A stretch of 64,000 nt of DNA from NCBI GenBank assembly GCA_963585895.1, contig CAUZXS010002498.1:64501-128500 (forward strand), written 5' to 3'. The DNA is from Sepioteuthis lessoniana. Lineage: Eukaryota; Mollusca; Cephalopoda; Myopsida; Loliginidae. The translations under genes were made by a program, and so were the position numbers. Numbering within the stretch: position 1 is the stretch's first letter; each line of letters opens with the position of its first letter. The notes beneath the pieces are model-generated. The model was given only the letters and a program-made list of their open reading frames with translations, made no database searches and had not been told where the DNA came from. Positions 1 through 12,212 of the stretch are shown here, in pieces.

Positions 1-1836
1 GTTTTGGGTTGGAAAATGAATGCTTGTGGTTGTACCATCTTTGTTTCCAATTTCCCGCTGAGATTCCTATATAGACTCTCTCCCCATCCCTTTGCTGTTC
101 CATAGGAGAAATGCATGCCTGGTATATGACATTTCTCAAATTGCAGCATCCACCCAAGGGGCATTCTTCTTTATTCCTACAATTAAAAGACTCCACGTCT
201 GGGTTCCTATCCCTCATGATTATTTCATTGAGTAGCCTCTTATTATGGTTGCTTAGTATGTTGTACATATTCTTGGTGCAAGAGTAGCTAAATTTTCACT
301 GTATTTCTATTAAAAATTCTACTCAATGGGTTATCTCTATTAAAATGTTTATCTAGGAGGTGTAGGAAGTATTTACCTATATTAATGTTAGCGAGCCTAC
401 AAAATGGCGGATTAAACCAGACTACTTTTCTATTTCTATTCTTTCCCCTGTCTTTTTTTGTGACTACTATTATTAATAATCTCACCTACCTTAATGAGTG
501 TGCGGTTCCTACCATTATTATTCTTAACCCTCAAATTAAGGTCCACCAGGGTTAAATATTCCAGTCTACCTTGGAATCCGCTGTCTTTTAGGGCATCATC
601 ATATCTACTCTTGTTTTCCTCGAAAATTTTCTTACATGAAGACAGTTTATTAATTCTTTGGTTCACCGCATTGGGGATCTGTCTCAGTACCGATCTTGGG
701 TAATTCGAGGAAATATTTATGTATCTGGGGGTGGAATCATTTTTACTAAAAGGCTTGAACATACCATTATTTAAATTTAATGTGATGTCAAGAAAGTCTA
801 CTATTTTTAAGTTTGAGGCTATTTGAATTCTTAAACATAGTAATTTGAAGGCCCTAATAATTTTCTTCTGTATACTAGAGGTCTTCAGGCCGTTGCTATC
901 TGGGATGTAAATAATTCCATCATCTCAGTAAAGCCCCACTCGCTCCAAGTTGACAATACGACCCAGCGTATCTCGGATATAAATCCCCACTAAGTTGGCT
1001 ACGTGAGCCGCATCATAAGCCCCCATGGGGACGTCGAAATTGTCAGCGTGACTTTTTACCTAGGATCTGCAGTTATCTTGCTAGGATAATTTCTATCTCC
1101 TCTTTCGTGATATCTGTATATTCTCTCGCGTGGCTAAGGTTCCTCACTAGTACTTCTTTGGTGATGGAAGGGTAGAACTCTATGATGTCGAATTGTACGA
1201 AAGTGGGCCTCTTTTTATCCTTAATTTTCCTAAACCAAATCGATAGTATCCATAGAGTTTTTCCACAAGTTATATTTATGGCTACTCAGCAGTCTAGACG
1301 TAATCCTCTGTATTACATCTTTAGATACAAAGCCTAGTTCGGTTTTTTGTGGTGTTAATTAATCTAGTTTGATTCTTATCTGGGAAGTTTTTCTTAAATA
1401 AAATATAGGCACTTTTCTCTTCCAATTTCCCTAATCTATCTATCATATTCACCTTCTGAGCAAATTTAGCTGTATCCCAGTCGATTCGAGTAATTGTGTC
1501 ACTATGGTCTAGTTTATATGATTCTGTGATTTTATCATTAAGGATTCGCTCATATTCATGTGGACTGACCTGGTATATGTTGTTAGATTTATCAGATCTG
1601 ACCCAGACTTTCCTCGATTTCCTAATGCGCTTTATGTCCTCCCTCATTTTCACCTGGAATGTATTTTTAGAGTTCATGAATTCAATCTTCCGAATTATAC
1701 CAAATAGGTCATTTTCAAACTGGTCCAGTCCGCTGTTGCTTGGTGGTGTCCTCTGCGACACTTTAGATGATTAGGTCCAAAGATTTTTCAAAATTATTTA
1801 TTTTACTCCTACACGTTTCTAGCATCTTATCACTAT
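1..1836 (-). pseudogene. Penelope-like retroelement (RT plus start of GIY-YIG domain), decayed and cut by the window edge
   Basis: Reading leftwards, the minus strand gives the domain order of a GIY-YIG-bearing Penelope-like element. 1761-1390 is the N-terminal region (FENDLFGIIRKIEF, YERILNDKIT, then TRLINTTK). About 1330-770 is the reverse transcriptase, with FVQFDIIEFYPSI, VPMGAYDAAHVANLVGIY and a YxDDG catalytic box in which the residue before DDG is a stop codon (about 917-936). 762-288 is the thumb and C-terminal part (TPRYINISSNYPRSVLRQIP, VWFNPPF, DKHFNRDNPLSRIFNRNTVK). 287-1 has a Cys-rich segment (CPLGGCC), then VYIGISAGNWKQRWYNHKHS, which fits the start of a GIY-YIG endonuclease. 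Frameshifts near 1350, 770 and 480 and internal stops make it a pseudogene. The family call rests on motif recognition; the rest lies left of the window. Confidence 0.85.
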
Positions 1837-2152
1837 CATCAGAGAGAGTTTAATGGCCCTCTGGTGATGTCACCTTCACCATATAACGTTGACCGCTTTG
1901 ATAGGATAGCCGTTCCTTTTCAATTTTATGAGAGATTTTCATTTCAGCAGATGTTGGTTTTCTCTTTTTACAAGAGTGTACTCTGCGTGTTTGAACAGGA
2001 AAATCAAAGTAAATCATTAAATGACCAAACAATCCAACCCTACATATACCACAACTTACAATGTAACAAAGTTTGACATTAAGCAACCTAATAAGAGTTA
2101 ATATGCCATTAGAACCAGACACTCATATATATAAGTAAAGTTGATGACTGCA
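1837..2152. other. Spacer upstream of the Penelope-like element
   Basis: A 90-codon minus-strand frame (2122-1850) ends just before the recognisable Penelope N-terminus. It could be decayed 5' element sequence or chance; it has no motif I recognise. Confidence 0.3.
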
Positions 2153-2215
2153 GTCGAAGGCTCTTTTTTCAATAGCTACTACACCAAGGTATAGGAGAAG
2201 GCGCTACTCCTTATC
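2153..2215 (-). repeat. SINE-1 fragment
   Basis: Matches the 3' body of the SINE-1 family (GCTACTACACCAAGGT followed by the GGCGCTACTCC block). Head and tail are missing. Confidence 0.7.
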
Positions 2216-3052
2216 TTCATTAAATAAGTACCACTAAGTTGACCTATATAAATATATATTATAGTATTGATTGTCACTAAATCACTGATGAACCAAGTGC
2301 AATAAAATATGGACAGTGCCCAATATCTAGGATACAGAATTATAATATATAACATGCTAGTAGCCATAAAAGATAAGCAGAGTTGTTAAAATAAAATGGA
2401 AAAATTAAACAAATTGCGCCAAAGAAGAAGTAAGAGCTTTCTTGGCATCAAAACCTTTACAGTTTTATCATACATGTATGAATAAACCTTGTTAATAGCA
2501 AAAATGAATAAATGTTCAGAGATCATATTTTGACAGATTTTGACAGATTTTTTTTTTTTTGACACTGTTTAAGTTCATTAATTCAAGAATAAAAGCTTAT
2601 TCTGAAATCAGACAGTATTTTTCAAACAACCAAATAAATTAACATGCTTTAATCTTTTTGCTTTCCTTTATATAAAAAAAGTTTTAAAAAGCACTGTGAT
2701 CAACTTAAATTAAGTGACAAGAGATAATAATAGCAATAAAACCCAGGTCCATCTATCAATTATAATAAAAGAAAACAATTTATCAGACAAAAGTCAAGTC
2801 CATGTACTAATGTAGGTTGCTTTTAACAAAAATTAAAGTAAATTGACCATTTCTAGAAGTCAAGTACATTTTTATATGTATTCTTACGCTGGTAGAATGG
2901 TGACTATAAGATCAGAAGAATGTTTTTTGTTTAATAATTATAGTTAGGGTGTGGTTAATGCTTGAGTGAGAAAGAGGTGACAAGAAATTGTTATTGTCTG
3001 GAGTACAAAATTAGACCTTGTAATCAGGAAGCTACAAGTACTTTGTAAATGG
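2216..3052. other. AT-rich spacer, nothing recognised
   Basis: No ORF of interest, no tRNA-like head and no long repeat unit beyond short homopolymers such as a T10 run near 2551. Confidence 0.6.
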
Positions 3053-3345
3053 TCAATTTGTGATTTAATGGTTATAATCATAGGAAATGGACATGGTGAC
3101 CAAAGTTCAAGTCTTGGATAAGGCTGTTTGAATTTCTCATAGCGCTAATGTCTCTCGAAAAAGACATGAATCCAAGTATTCTCCCTCCAGCTATGAGTAA
3201 ATAGTAGGGCAGGCTGAGCTCTTTAACTTTAGTATGATAACTAGTCTAGAAGGAAAACCGAATTCAAACCTGTTGGACTCCACTTGAAAAAAAAATGTGT
3301 GTCATATCCTACTAGTGCATAGGGGTTGGGCAAATACATATTTAA
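3053..3345 (+). repeat. SINE-2, diverged full-length copy
   Basis: Has a tRNA-like head (TTTAATGGTTATAATCATAG as A box region, AAGTTCAAGTC as B box), then the shared central block (CCCTCCAGCTATGAGTAAAT) and a tail ending in GGGGTTGGGCAAATACAT. Other copies are near 17190, 22664, 30708, 44638 and 47277. Confidence 0.8.
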
Positions 3346-3373
3346 GTATTTTGTGATAGAGTACTTATCTTAT

Positions 3374-3651
3374 TGTACCGGGCCATTGGCATAATGAGTA
3401 GAGTGTTCGCCAATGGTCCAGGAGACTGGGGTTCAATCCCAGGTCGAGTCATACCAAAAACTTAAAAAAAAAAATTAAAAAAAAAAATTAAAAAAAAAAA
3501 AAGTACTTAATGCCGCCTTGCTTAACACTCAGCATTATAAGGTAGAGACCAAGGGTAAAATGGAGCAATGCAGGGAATGGAGTAGCGCCCTCCCCTACAC
3601 CTGTGTAGTAGCTATTAAAAAGGGAGCCTTCGGGTTGCCAACTTTACTTTT
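3374..3651 (+). repeat. SINE-1, full length, with target-site duplication
   Basis: tRNA-derived head: GGCATAATGAGTAGAGTG as A box region and GGGTTCAATCCC as B box. A body with several A-rich stretches follows, and a tail CCAACTTTACTTT. It is flanked by the direct repeat ACTTATCTTAT at 3363-3373 and 3652-3662, so it inserted by target-primed reverse transcription. SINE-1 is the commonest short repeat in the window. Confidence 0.9.
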
Positions 3652-3662
3652 ACTTATCTTAT

Positions 3663-6600
3663 AGCAATAACAGTAAGTGACTTTTTTGCAATGGATAAAG
3701 GGGCAGGTAAGTGCTTGGGAATATCAGTAATAAGATACAAGGGATGTCCAAAATGCAAAGTATAAGCATTTACTAATCCAACAGGTTTATTAATATATGG
3801 ACAAGACCCTTCTTTCTCTTCCCAGAACTCAAAGAGAGCAGGCGCTAACTACTATGGCTATAGGGGATGACTCCAGCAAGTAACTAAAGTAGATACACTT
3901 TTGAACTTCAAATTCAACTCTGAAAAGTTGAATTTGCTTTATAAATATTTGGGTTTATTTGCTCTGATCTCAGCAGATACGGCATATGCTAGGGAGAATT
4001 TATGTACTAAGGCATAGTCCAGAGGAAATATCAAGAACAGTTATTTCAAACACACAGCTCTTTATACCCATCTTTAAGTTCCTGAAGTGAAATATGAGCA
4101 TCTTAAGAGACAGAAGGTAGTCTAAAAGCCATTACCATCTAGAATGCAGTCTACCCTTAAGAAAAGAAAATTATAGCTTCTGCAAGAGAAACTTGACGAA
4201 GGCTTGAAGCCTTTACACCCTGTAAGAAAAAGACATTAAAGTTTCTGCCAAGAGAAACTTGATTGAGGCTTGAAGCCTTTAAATGGAAAAGTTGAACTTT
4301 TGTCCCTTACATTGCACTGTTAAAACCGTCTTGTGGGTTAATTTGTTTTGTCAAAAGTAACTGTTTTCTTTTATTATTCAGACTTTATTACAAGGCGCCT
4401 AGAATTTGAAATATTGTGACGCCTGCATATAGAAAATATATGTAACTTTGTGAAGAACCTCCTCTCAAGGTGGCTCTTATAAATAAATTCTTTCGAATTA
4501 TAACCAAACAAGACCATTTGTGTTTTCTTCCTATTTTTTCACCATCCTATTTTCTTTCAGACACAGGTCAAATGTTGAATTTTATCTAAAAGTGGATAAA
4601 TTTGTGACATATATACATGTACTCCATATTAAGGCTGTTCTGGCTTTTACAAGTAATATTGTACATTCTCTGTTACTTTGTGTCTATAACTTAATTCCAA
4701 TGGATTTATGCTTAGTTGAATGTAGCTACACAACACCTCTATCAAAAGTAGGATGAAACAAAGGTCAATTTTTAAGTAGAAAACCGCCAATTTGAAGGAA
4801 GAGTTGTTCCTTCTAGACTGTTTGCCTTAGACAAAAAAAAACAATCCTTCCTTATTATTTACCCATAGCTAAGGAGAGAAGAGATGCATTTATGCCCTTC
4901 CTTAATAAAAGGAAGCAGAGTGGGGAAAGCATTTTCCCCCTGAAAGAATTTGTTACAGTCCTTTAAAAAATTTTTTAAATAAAATAATCTAAATCAGATC
5001 TTTCCAAAAACTTTTTTGCATCAAGGGATACATTTTTGAATATTAACACAGATCAAATTAGTATATTTTTTCTCTAAAAACCATATTGCTTATATACTTG
5101 AGGATTCTTATTGAAGAAAAAAAATATACCTGAAAGACTGAACCATAATTGGTAAACAAGTGTTCTTTTCAAAGAAAGTTGAAGAGAATATCTTAAGATA
5201 ATAGTAAAATTCTATTAAAACTGTAGGATATCAACACTTTAGTTGAATTGAGGTTTCTAATTAAAGAAATAAAAAAAAAAAAAAGAAAAAAAAGAAAGCA
5301 AATTTAATCTCTCCCCCCACACACACACTTTCATTATTGAATGAAAAAAAAAAAAAAAAAAAAAAAAACTTGAGTTAAACTGTATTGATCAATTTAATAG
5401 CAGCAATGAATTTTTTTTAGCCAACTGTTAAGAATTAGATATCTTTGACACTTGTGACGAAATGTGTCCAAATGGAATGTTGTGACGCATATCTTAATGT
5501 GTTCAACAATTAGGTTTTAGACTAGTAAGCAAATTGTTTTTGTTTAGCTTCTTTTTTTTTTTAAACATTTTGAAAAGCATCCCAGTGTGTACGAAATTAT
5601 TCTAGTGAAAACCAAGTTATTTTATTCTAAAATTAAAACGTGTATTATAAAATGTATTCCAGAGAAACTTTTAAATTTTCACAAAAAAAAAAAAAAAAAA
5701 AAAAAAAACACAACAACAACTTGATACTTTTTAGAATTATTACACAGGTCATGCTTGTAATTCACCATCATAGTAACTAACTAGTCATTTACGAAGCTGA
5801 AAGCTTAGCAATAAAGTCGGAAATATGGGGCACCCGGTGAAAAAAAAAAATCGAATTCAGTAACAATGATCTACTTTAGCTTGTTGACCATTACATCCAG
5901 CGAGGTCCCCAGCAGTAACAATTTCACTTTTTCATGGTTTTAAACTACATTAATTTCAGCATGTAAGAAAATAAATTCGATTTTAAAATTTCAAAAAAAA
6001 GTAGTTTCATTTAATGCTATCCCAAACAAAACAAAAAAAAATCCTACATGCATAAGTAAATTGAATTTCTTGGTTTAGAAGTTTTGAAAACAGGATTATA
6101 AAACAGCAAACAATAAAACCAATCCTGAATGTAAAAAGTAAAGAGCTTATGTCTCAAATTTATATTTTCTTTTCAAATCAGATCATTAAAAATATTGCAT
6201 TTTCGTGCGATACTCAATACTAGTTTAACTTTATCGTAGCAAATGTTTTTCTCATGTCATAACATGAACAAAATTGTTTATTTTTTTTAAATTATTTTTA
6301 GACTTCCATTTAACGATAATTAGTAAAATATCTTAAAACATTTTTCCTCTCCATTCAAAAAAAAAAAAAGATAAACTATGGTTAAACGTTAAGTTCAATG
6401 AAATAAGGAAGTATATAAGATTTCAGTAACAAAACAAATTAGTTGTCTTAAACTTTTAAATCAAAAAGATAAATTTAAAAAATAAATAAATATTAAAGTT
6501 TAAAGTCAGGTTGACATTTAAATCGGCGGCAAAACTACAGGTATGAAAGGTTAAAAAAATAAATAAATTACCGAGTTGACGAGGGAAAGTAATCAAGTGC

Positions 6601-7394
6601 AACACCCAAAACTTTTTCAACAGCATACTTGGTTTAAATCAAAGAAATTCAAATAAATAAAACAAGTAGTAAATATTTGGGGGCTAAATAATCTCAAGAC
6701 TCTAAAATGTTTATCAATACAGATAAACATTAAACAATAAGACTTGGCACACCTGTTGTTAGAACGGTCAATAAAGGAAGAATTGTTTTATGCTTGAAAA
6801 GAAAAAAAAGGAGAATTAAAAAACAACACTATATGACTGAAGCTTTTTTTAAAATAAATGTATATATAGATAATTACCTTAAAGGGCCGAATTACTGTTG
6901 TTTGTACAGACATTGTTGAAAAAATACTAGAAGTGGCCAAGTTTAACTTGTTAAAGTTAGGAGTTATTTACCTTGTTTATGTCAATGTGTTTTGTTTTTC
7001 TTTTCTTTCTCGGTTTTTTTTTTTTTTTTTTTTTTTTTTTGTCGATTGGTGGTCTATAGATGGCGCTTTTGACATAAATAACTTGTAAGGTTTGTTTTCG
7101 AGAGGTAGTATTTGAAATACGCAAATTTGGAACCACCCAACTACTTCGGAACCAATGTTAAACAATTAGATCTTGATTTGAATTAGCATAATGAGTTTAT
7201 GTGTCGTTAATAGAAACAAACCAACAAAAAAATTGTGTTTATCCACTTAAACTAAAATTAGGAATTTATATCAAGAGAAGTTTAAGATAAAATTTTTTAA
7301 TTAATTCAGATATAAGGGTAGTTGCATTTATATTTTTTCTTATCCAATACTTGAAGTCTAAAGAAGTTAATGGTTTAGTTTGGTCTCTTTGTTT
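3663..7394. other. AT-rich spacer with homopolymer tracts
   Basis: Contains A-runs near 5344-5368 and 5683-5708, a T-run at about 7015-7040, and the small tandem duplication listed at 4160. No exon with conserved coding content and no RNA gene was recognised. Confidence 0.6.
4160..4280 (+). repeat. Two-copy tandem repeat, about 62 bp unit
   Basis: Each unit contains AAGAGAAACTTGA followed by the near-palindrome AGGCTTGAAGCCTTTA. The copies begin near 4162 and 4224 and have diverged by several substitutions. Confidence 0.75.
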
Positions 7395-7612
7395 AATGAC
7401 TTATCAAGTTTCTTGGGTTATTTAATGCCAAAACCATCCTCGTAGAAAAACAGTAGTGGTACTATTTAACCCATAGCTTGACGGATAAGGGGGTTTATTT
7501 ATTTCCCAAGGGTATTAAATGAACGTGATAGCACTATTAGAGTTCGAACTGAACGATGTCGCTGTCCAGTAGGTTAGCCATTACACTCCGGGGAGTGCCC
7601 CTCAAATTAATG
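7395..7612 (-). repeat. SINE-3 copy
   Basis: On the minus strand it reads a tRNA-like head (GAGTGTAATGGCTAACCTAC; B box GTTCGAACTCT), the shared central block (AGCTATGGGTTAAATAGT) and the tail TTTGGCATTAAATAACCC. The same tail ends element B. Confidence 0.8.
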
Positions 7613-7720
7613 GTAGAGGGGCTAATTGTGTAACGATATTCTAAGTTTGAAAAAACAAAGGAATAGTTGTATTCTTAAAGTTTGAGTCATAAATTTCCTG
7701 CAGTAAATTGACAAGAAAAT

Positions 7721-7800
7721 AAGTTGGTTGGTTGGTTGGTTGGTTGATTGGTTGGTTGTATTTTCAGCATATCAACCCTTGTAGGTTATTTAATGCCAAA
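7721..7800 (-). repeat. LINE-type tail fragment (shared SINE-3/element B 3' end)
   Basis: Minus strand reads ATTTGGCATTAAATAACC, then AAGGGTTGATATGC, ending in a (CCAA)n run (GGTT repeats on +). This is the 3' terminus shared by SINE-3 and element B, with no body attached. Confidence 0.7.
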
Positions 7801-8114
7801 TCTTGTTTATAAATATTAATAATATATGATTTGTAAACGAACAGCTTCTAGGTAACAATTTTTAAAGTGAAAAATTACATACACCATATACTTCTGGACT
7901 AATGACAATTTAACGAGACATAAAAGGTAGTTTATTGAATATACACACATTGACATTAGCACTCTATTAATATGGCATGTTTTAAATAATGGTTTTTGAA
8001 GGTTATATTATTACTGATTAAAGTGATGGAGTTATAACGTAAGGGCAATGCAAATATAGAATTGATTACCTTTACGTTATATTAACGAAAATAGAAATGA
8101 AAAGGATAACGAAA

Positions 8115-8480
8115 ATATCAAGTTTCTAAGTTTTCTTATCCAGCTTGAGGTGAAAAGGTAGGTCCTCAAGCTGAAAGGAAAATAGAACAAAGTGCTGGCA
8201 AGGATTGCAGAAACAACTACAGATGAGTAAAGGGATTTCGAGTTGAATTGTGCCGGAAAGAATGCTGACAAAATTTACTGGAATGCCTGAAGATGAATGA
8301 AATATCTTCAAGCTGTGATATGCCGAATTGAATGCTGGCAAAACTTACTGAAGTGGCTGAAGATGAACAAAGTATCTTCAAGCTATGATATGCCGAATTG
8401 AGTGCTGGCAAAGCTTTGAATCAAATGAAGATGAATCCTCTGGCTGTAAAGAGTAGAACGAACTCTGGCAGGATTTACAG
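8115..8480 (+). repeat. Tandem repeat, about 70 bp unit, 4-5 copies
   Basis: Units carry GATATGCCGAATTGA, TGCTGGCAAA and CTGAAGATGAA. Two central copies starting near 8287 and 8357 are exactly 70 bp apart; outer copies are diverged. The three overlapping minus-strand open frames here are a by-product of the periodicity, not genes. Confidence 0.8.
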
Positions 8481-8954
8481 GATCAACAATTGATGAGTGA
8501 AGAAACATTAAGGCTATAGTAACCAGTACGAATACGTTGAACTAGTCGATGGGAATCTGGTACATGAAACGACTAGTGGTCCAGATATTTTGAGACTAAT
8601 GGAGAGAGGGATAAACGATTCTCCCCAAGAATACTGGATCATGGCTCTGAGTTTGCTCTTTCTCAGGCCGATCAAGGGAAAAAAGGATTTCCCAAGAATG
8701 TAGACGAAATTGATTTGGTTACATGCAGGAATGGGTCTGTATGTTCTGGTCCCTCGGTGAGAAAAGAGGAAGAGGGCGTTTATGCCTCGGCTTCTATTTA
8801 GCCTTCAAACTCTGTGTGTTGTTTCCACAATTTACAACACAAATAATATAAACAACGCAGACCAAAGAAATATTACAACAACAAGAATGTTAAAACAACT
8901 ATCATTTATAAAACAAAACAAACGAGGTAAAGTCAATACAAAGTAGCTATGTTC

Positions 8955-8957
<3 letters not shown>
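8481..8957. other. Unassigned spacer
   Basis: Slightly more GC-rich than its surroundings, with no open frame or repeat I can match elsewhere in the window. Confidence 0.5.

Positions 8958-8994
<37 letters not shown>
8958..8994. repeat. (TA)n microsatellite
   Basis: Uninterrupted TA dinucleotides followed by a short G run. Confidence 0.95.
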
Positions 8995-8996
<2 letters not shown>

Positions 8997-9046
8997 GGGG
9001 GTATGTATAGTACAAAAGTGTTAACTGAAAGGTAGTGAGTTTTGAG

Positions 9047-9275
9047 AAGAGTGTTCGCCAATGGTCTGGGAGACCGGAGTTCAATCTCAGGTCAAGTCAT
9101 ACCAAAGACCCAAAAAATGGTACTTGATGCCGCCTAGCTTAACACTCAGCATTATAAGGTACAGACCAAGAGTAAAGTGGAGCAATGCAGGGAATGGAGC
9201 AGCGCTCTCTCTAACACCTAGGTGTAGTAGCTATTGAAAAGGTTACCCTCGACTAAGGTCGCCAACTTTACTTAC
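9047..9275 (+). repeat. SINE-1, 5' truncated
   Basis: Starts within the head at GAGTGTTCGCCAATGG, retains the B box (GAGTTCAATCTC) and body, and ends CCAACTTTACTTACTTTA. Confidence 0.85.
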
Positions 9276-10021
9276 TTTATATCTATGTGTACATGGGTTT
9301 GCAATCAAGATAGACGAAGAGAGAGGGGTAAAGTCGTATTTACATGTGTGTGTGTGTGTGTGTGCACGCGCGTGAAACCAATATTGCATAGTAGTGGAAT
9401 ATGTGCCTGTCCGTTCAGCGAGTATGTGTTTGCATGTAGTAGATTATGTTGAAGTCTATGAGAAGTTAAATTGATTGAAAGATGGCAAGCATGCTAATTT
9501 CAATACAGCTATGAACATGTTTTTTTGTTTGTTTTTTTTTTTTTTTTTTTTTGCTGGCTGTGAGTTATCCCACACTCAGCTGTGTGTCTGAATCTGTGCG
9601 TGGCAAATATCTGAGAGAGCTGAGAATGTTGGAGGGTGTAATAGAGAGTGAGAGAGAGAGTTGCTTTTGAAAGAGTGAAATAAATAGGTTTTCTAATCAC
9701 GTGACCGGTTCCAAACGCAAAATTTTTTTTCGCACAAGCACATGGGACAAGTTCGTTTAGAGTTAAAAAGCGCCTTGCTGAAAACACTGGGACGTGACTA
9801 TTCTATCTACTTTTATTTTCATTATTTTTATTTTTCCATTTCTATATGGAAATTTCTACTGTCTCAGACAAAATAATTTGCACCCAGAGGGATTCCGGAT
9901 GACCCAAGGTACTCACAACACAAATAGTCACAACTTTTGTTGCCAGTACCTTTAAATAAACCTCATCTGATATGTGAAACTCAGCAACAGGTCCTTCACA
10001 AGCAAATCTATTTCTTTGGTC
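9276..10021. other. Spacer with (GT)n and poly(T)
   Basis: (GT)n at about 9341-9364 and a T tract at about 9521-9552. No coding content recognised. Confidence 0.5.
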
Positions 10022-10160
10022 ATTTTTCTTTTAATAGCATATCAACTTTCATGGGTTATTTAATGCCAAAGCCATCCTTGTAAAAGAACAGCAGTGATAC
10101 TATTGAACCCATAGCTGGGGGATAAGTGGGCTTATACTTTTCCTCATAAAGTCAGGTCAG
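10022..10160 (-). repeat. SINE-3, 3' half
   Basis: Minus strand reads the central block (AGCTATGGGTTCAATAGT) and the shared tail TTTGGCATTAAATAACCC. No head is recognisable. Confidence 0.7.
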
Positions 10161-11640
10161 ACACAAGACCAAATGTAATGCGATAATTCTTGTAGCAATT
10201 TGTTTTCAAAATATGGCAATTTGTCAAGAAAATGTGGTGTTTTAGGCCATAAAATATGTTGATTAAGTTAAGAACTGAAGAAAGTTAGAATCAGGAAAAA
10301 ACATGAACACTTGGAAGTTTTTAGAGTATCATATCACAGTTGCAAACAAATTAATGTTTGGGGCTATATAATATTATACAAGAGTAAACATATAATAGTC
10401 CACTTAACTGAAGTCCTTGTGTCGTATATACCAAAATTTAACGTACTTCACACGGCTCTCTCGTTCACGGCTGAAATTGTTGCGGAGACAATTCAAACGT
10501 CTGTTGGTTACGGAGATCGATCGGAAAAGAGACATAGACATATATTTTGATATCTGGCACTAATGTATGCGTGCCAGTGATTGGTTAGTTTGAAAAGTGC
10601 ATCGACAATTAAATGTGTTATACAAGGCCTTTGGAATGAGGGGTCAATCAAGAGAGACAACTCACTTACCCTAGGTATATACATATTTTTATACTCTTCT
10701 ATGTACATGTGGGTAGTGTAAAAAATAGGTCACCAAAGGGATCAAAGATTCAGTGAAAAACCATCTTAAACTTTAACACTCTTAAAAGCGATAATTTATA
10801 GCGGATCTATCCAACCAATTTTTAATGCAATAGGGTTGATGTTGCTTGGTGAAGAAGACAGCCCCTGAAGCTGAGGTAGATAATTATTCTGACCTCAGAT
10901 TACAAGGGATAACAACAAGATGCTACACAAGGTCAATTTTTAAGTGGAGTAAAGCTGGTTTGAATTCAGAGTTTTCCTTCTCCTTGAGTAACCAAGTATA
11001 AAAAAAAAACCCAACTTACCCTACAACATTGATGGGAGGAATAAAAATGGATTCATGACTTTCCAGAAGGCATTATCACAAAGTGAATGATAAATTAATT
11101 TATTAATTCAAAACTAAAATGAAATTGTTGGGAACAAAACGTAATTGTCTCCCTTTCTTGTGATTCATGGGCGGAGCTTCTGACAATCACGTGACAGTTT
11201 GAGAATCGAGTTCTACCATTTTTTTGACCAAAAAGGTCCTAGGGATAAGACGTCTACTTCAGCCTCTACTATGTGAGAAGCACGTGCATACAAATCACCT
11301 TACAATAACTCGCACTACACCAGGCCTAAATATGTGTAACTTCTGCTATTTGTCACCTTGTTCTTGGAGCAACTATTGCGCTTTTATTTAGTATGGTTTG
11401 GACAAACATTATGGTGTACCATATATAAAAATATTAAATCTTTGCAGTTTAACCTTCCGTGTCATGTAGTCTTTCCTGGCCGAATAATTCAGTGTTAGAC
11501 TACCTACAAGATAGTCTAATGCATTATGGCCAAGTGTGGTTGGTAGTTCAGGTCACTATCATACACCACATAAAATTCTTATAAAATGATAAAGCTAATT
11601 TTATCATTTCCTTTCATGAAGTACGAAAGGAAATGATATT
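10161..11640. other. Spacer upstream of the ISOC gene, nothing recognised
   Basis: No repeat match beyond a diverged SINE-2-like tail near 10930-11010 (GGTCAATTTTTAAGTGGAGT). Any distal promoter elements of the ISOC gene would lie here, but none can be named. Confidence 0.5.
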
Positions 11641-11641
11641 T

Positions 11642-12048
11642 TTTTTATCATTCAGGGTTTTCGGACTATTATCTTTATCGTTATTGTTATATTCACAACA
11701 TTTCGGCTGATGTGTTCTCCAGCCTTCTTCAGGACATATGACGTAACGCCCATAGGCATTGGTTCCCTAAGCTTCAAAGTGACAATTATCTGGAGGCTTC
11801 AAGTTTCATCCTAACTGTAGGCGAGTAATAATACAGGAATACTTAATACTTGTACTCGGTTATGGTTAACGGAATCAGATCAAGCAACCCCGAGGATTAA
11901 ATTAAGGGTGTGGTTCGAAGTTTCGTGTAGGCTCCCGAGATCAACAAGAAATAGCTGAAGAAAGTCGGAGGACACATATCGACCGAAACGTAAAAATATA
12001 ACAATAAAGATGAAGACAATAGGCCGAAAACCCTGAATGATAAAAAAT
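11642..12048. mobile_element. Foldback element 1 with hammerhead-like hairpins in both arms
   Basis: The left arm (11642-11734) and right arm (11955-12047) are imperfect inverted repeats. Each carries, read outward, a CTGAAGA box, a short stem with a 10-12 nt loop, then CGAAA. The middle (11735-11954) is unique. It ends about 165 bp before the ISOC start codon. The same family occurs at 43588 and 58506. Confidence 0.8.
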
Positions 12049-12212
12049 CATCAAGCTTCGTCTTATAAATTCAGACCACTGAAATAATAATAAGTCTATT
12101 TTTAATTCAAAAAAGTTAGCCAAACAACTGAGAATATTGTTATAAAGAACTTTTTTCGTTTTCACCGGTTAAACGAAGTTGAACAGTTTTGTTTTGATTA
12201 CGTCTAGCAAAA

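Noticed and set aside
3374-3460. tRNA-like sequences with good A and B boxes, here and at other SINE heads
   Set aside because: They are the 5' ends of SINEs, with family bodies and target duplications, not functional tRNA genes.
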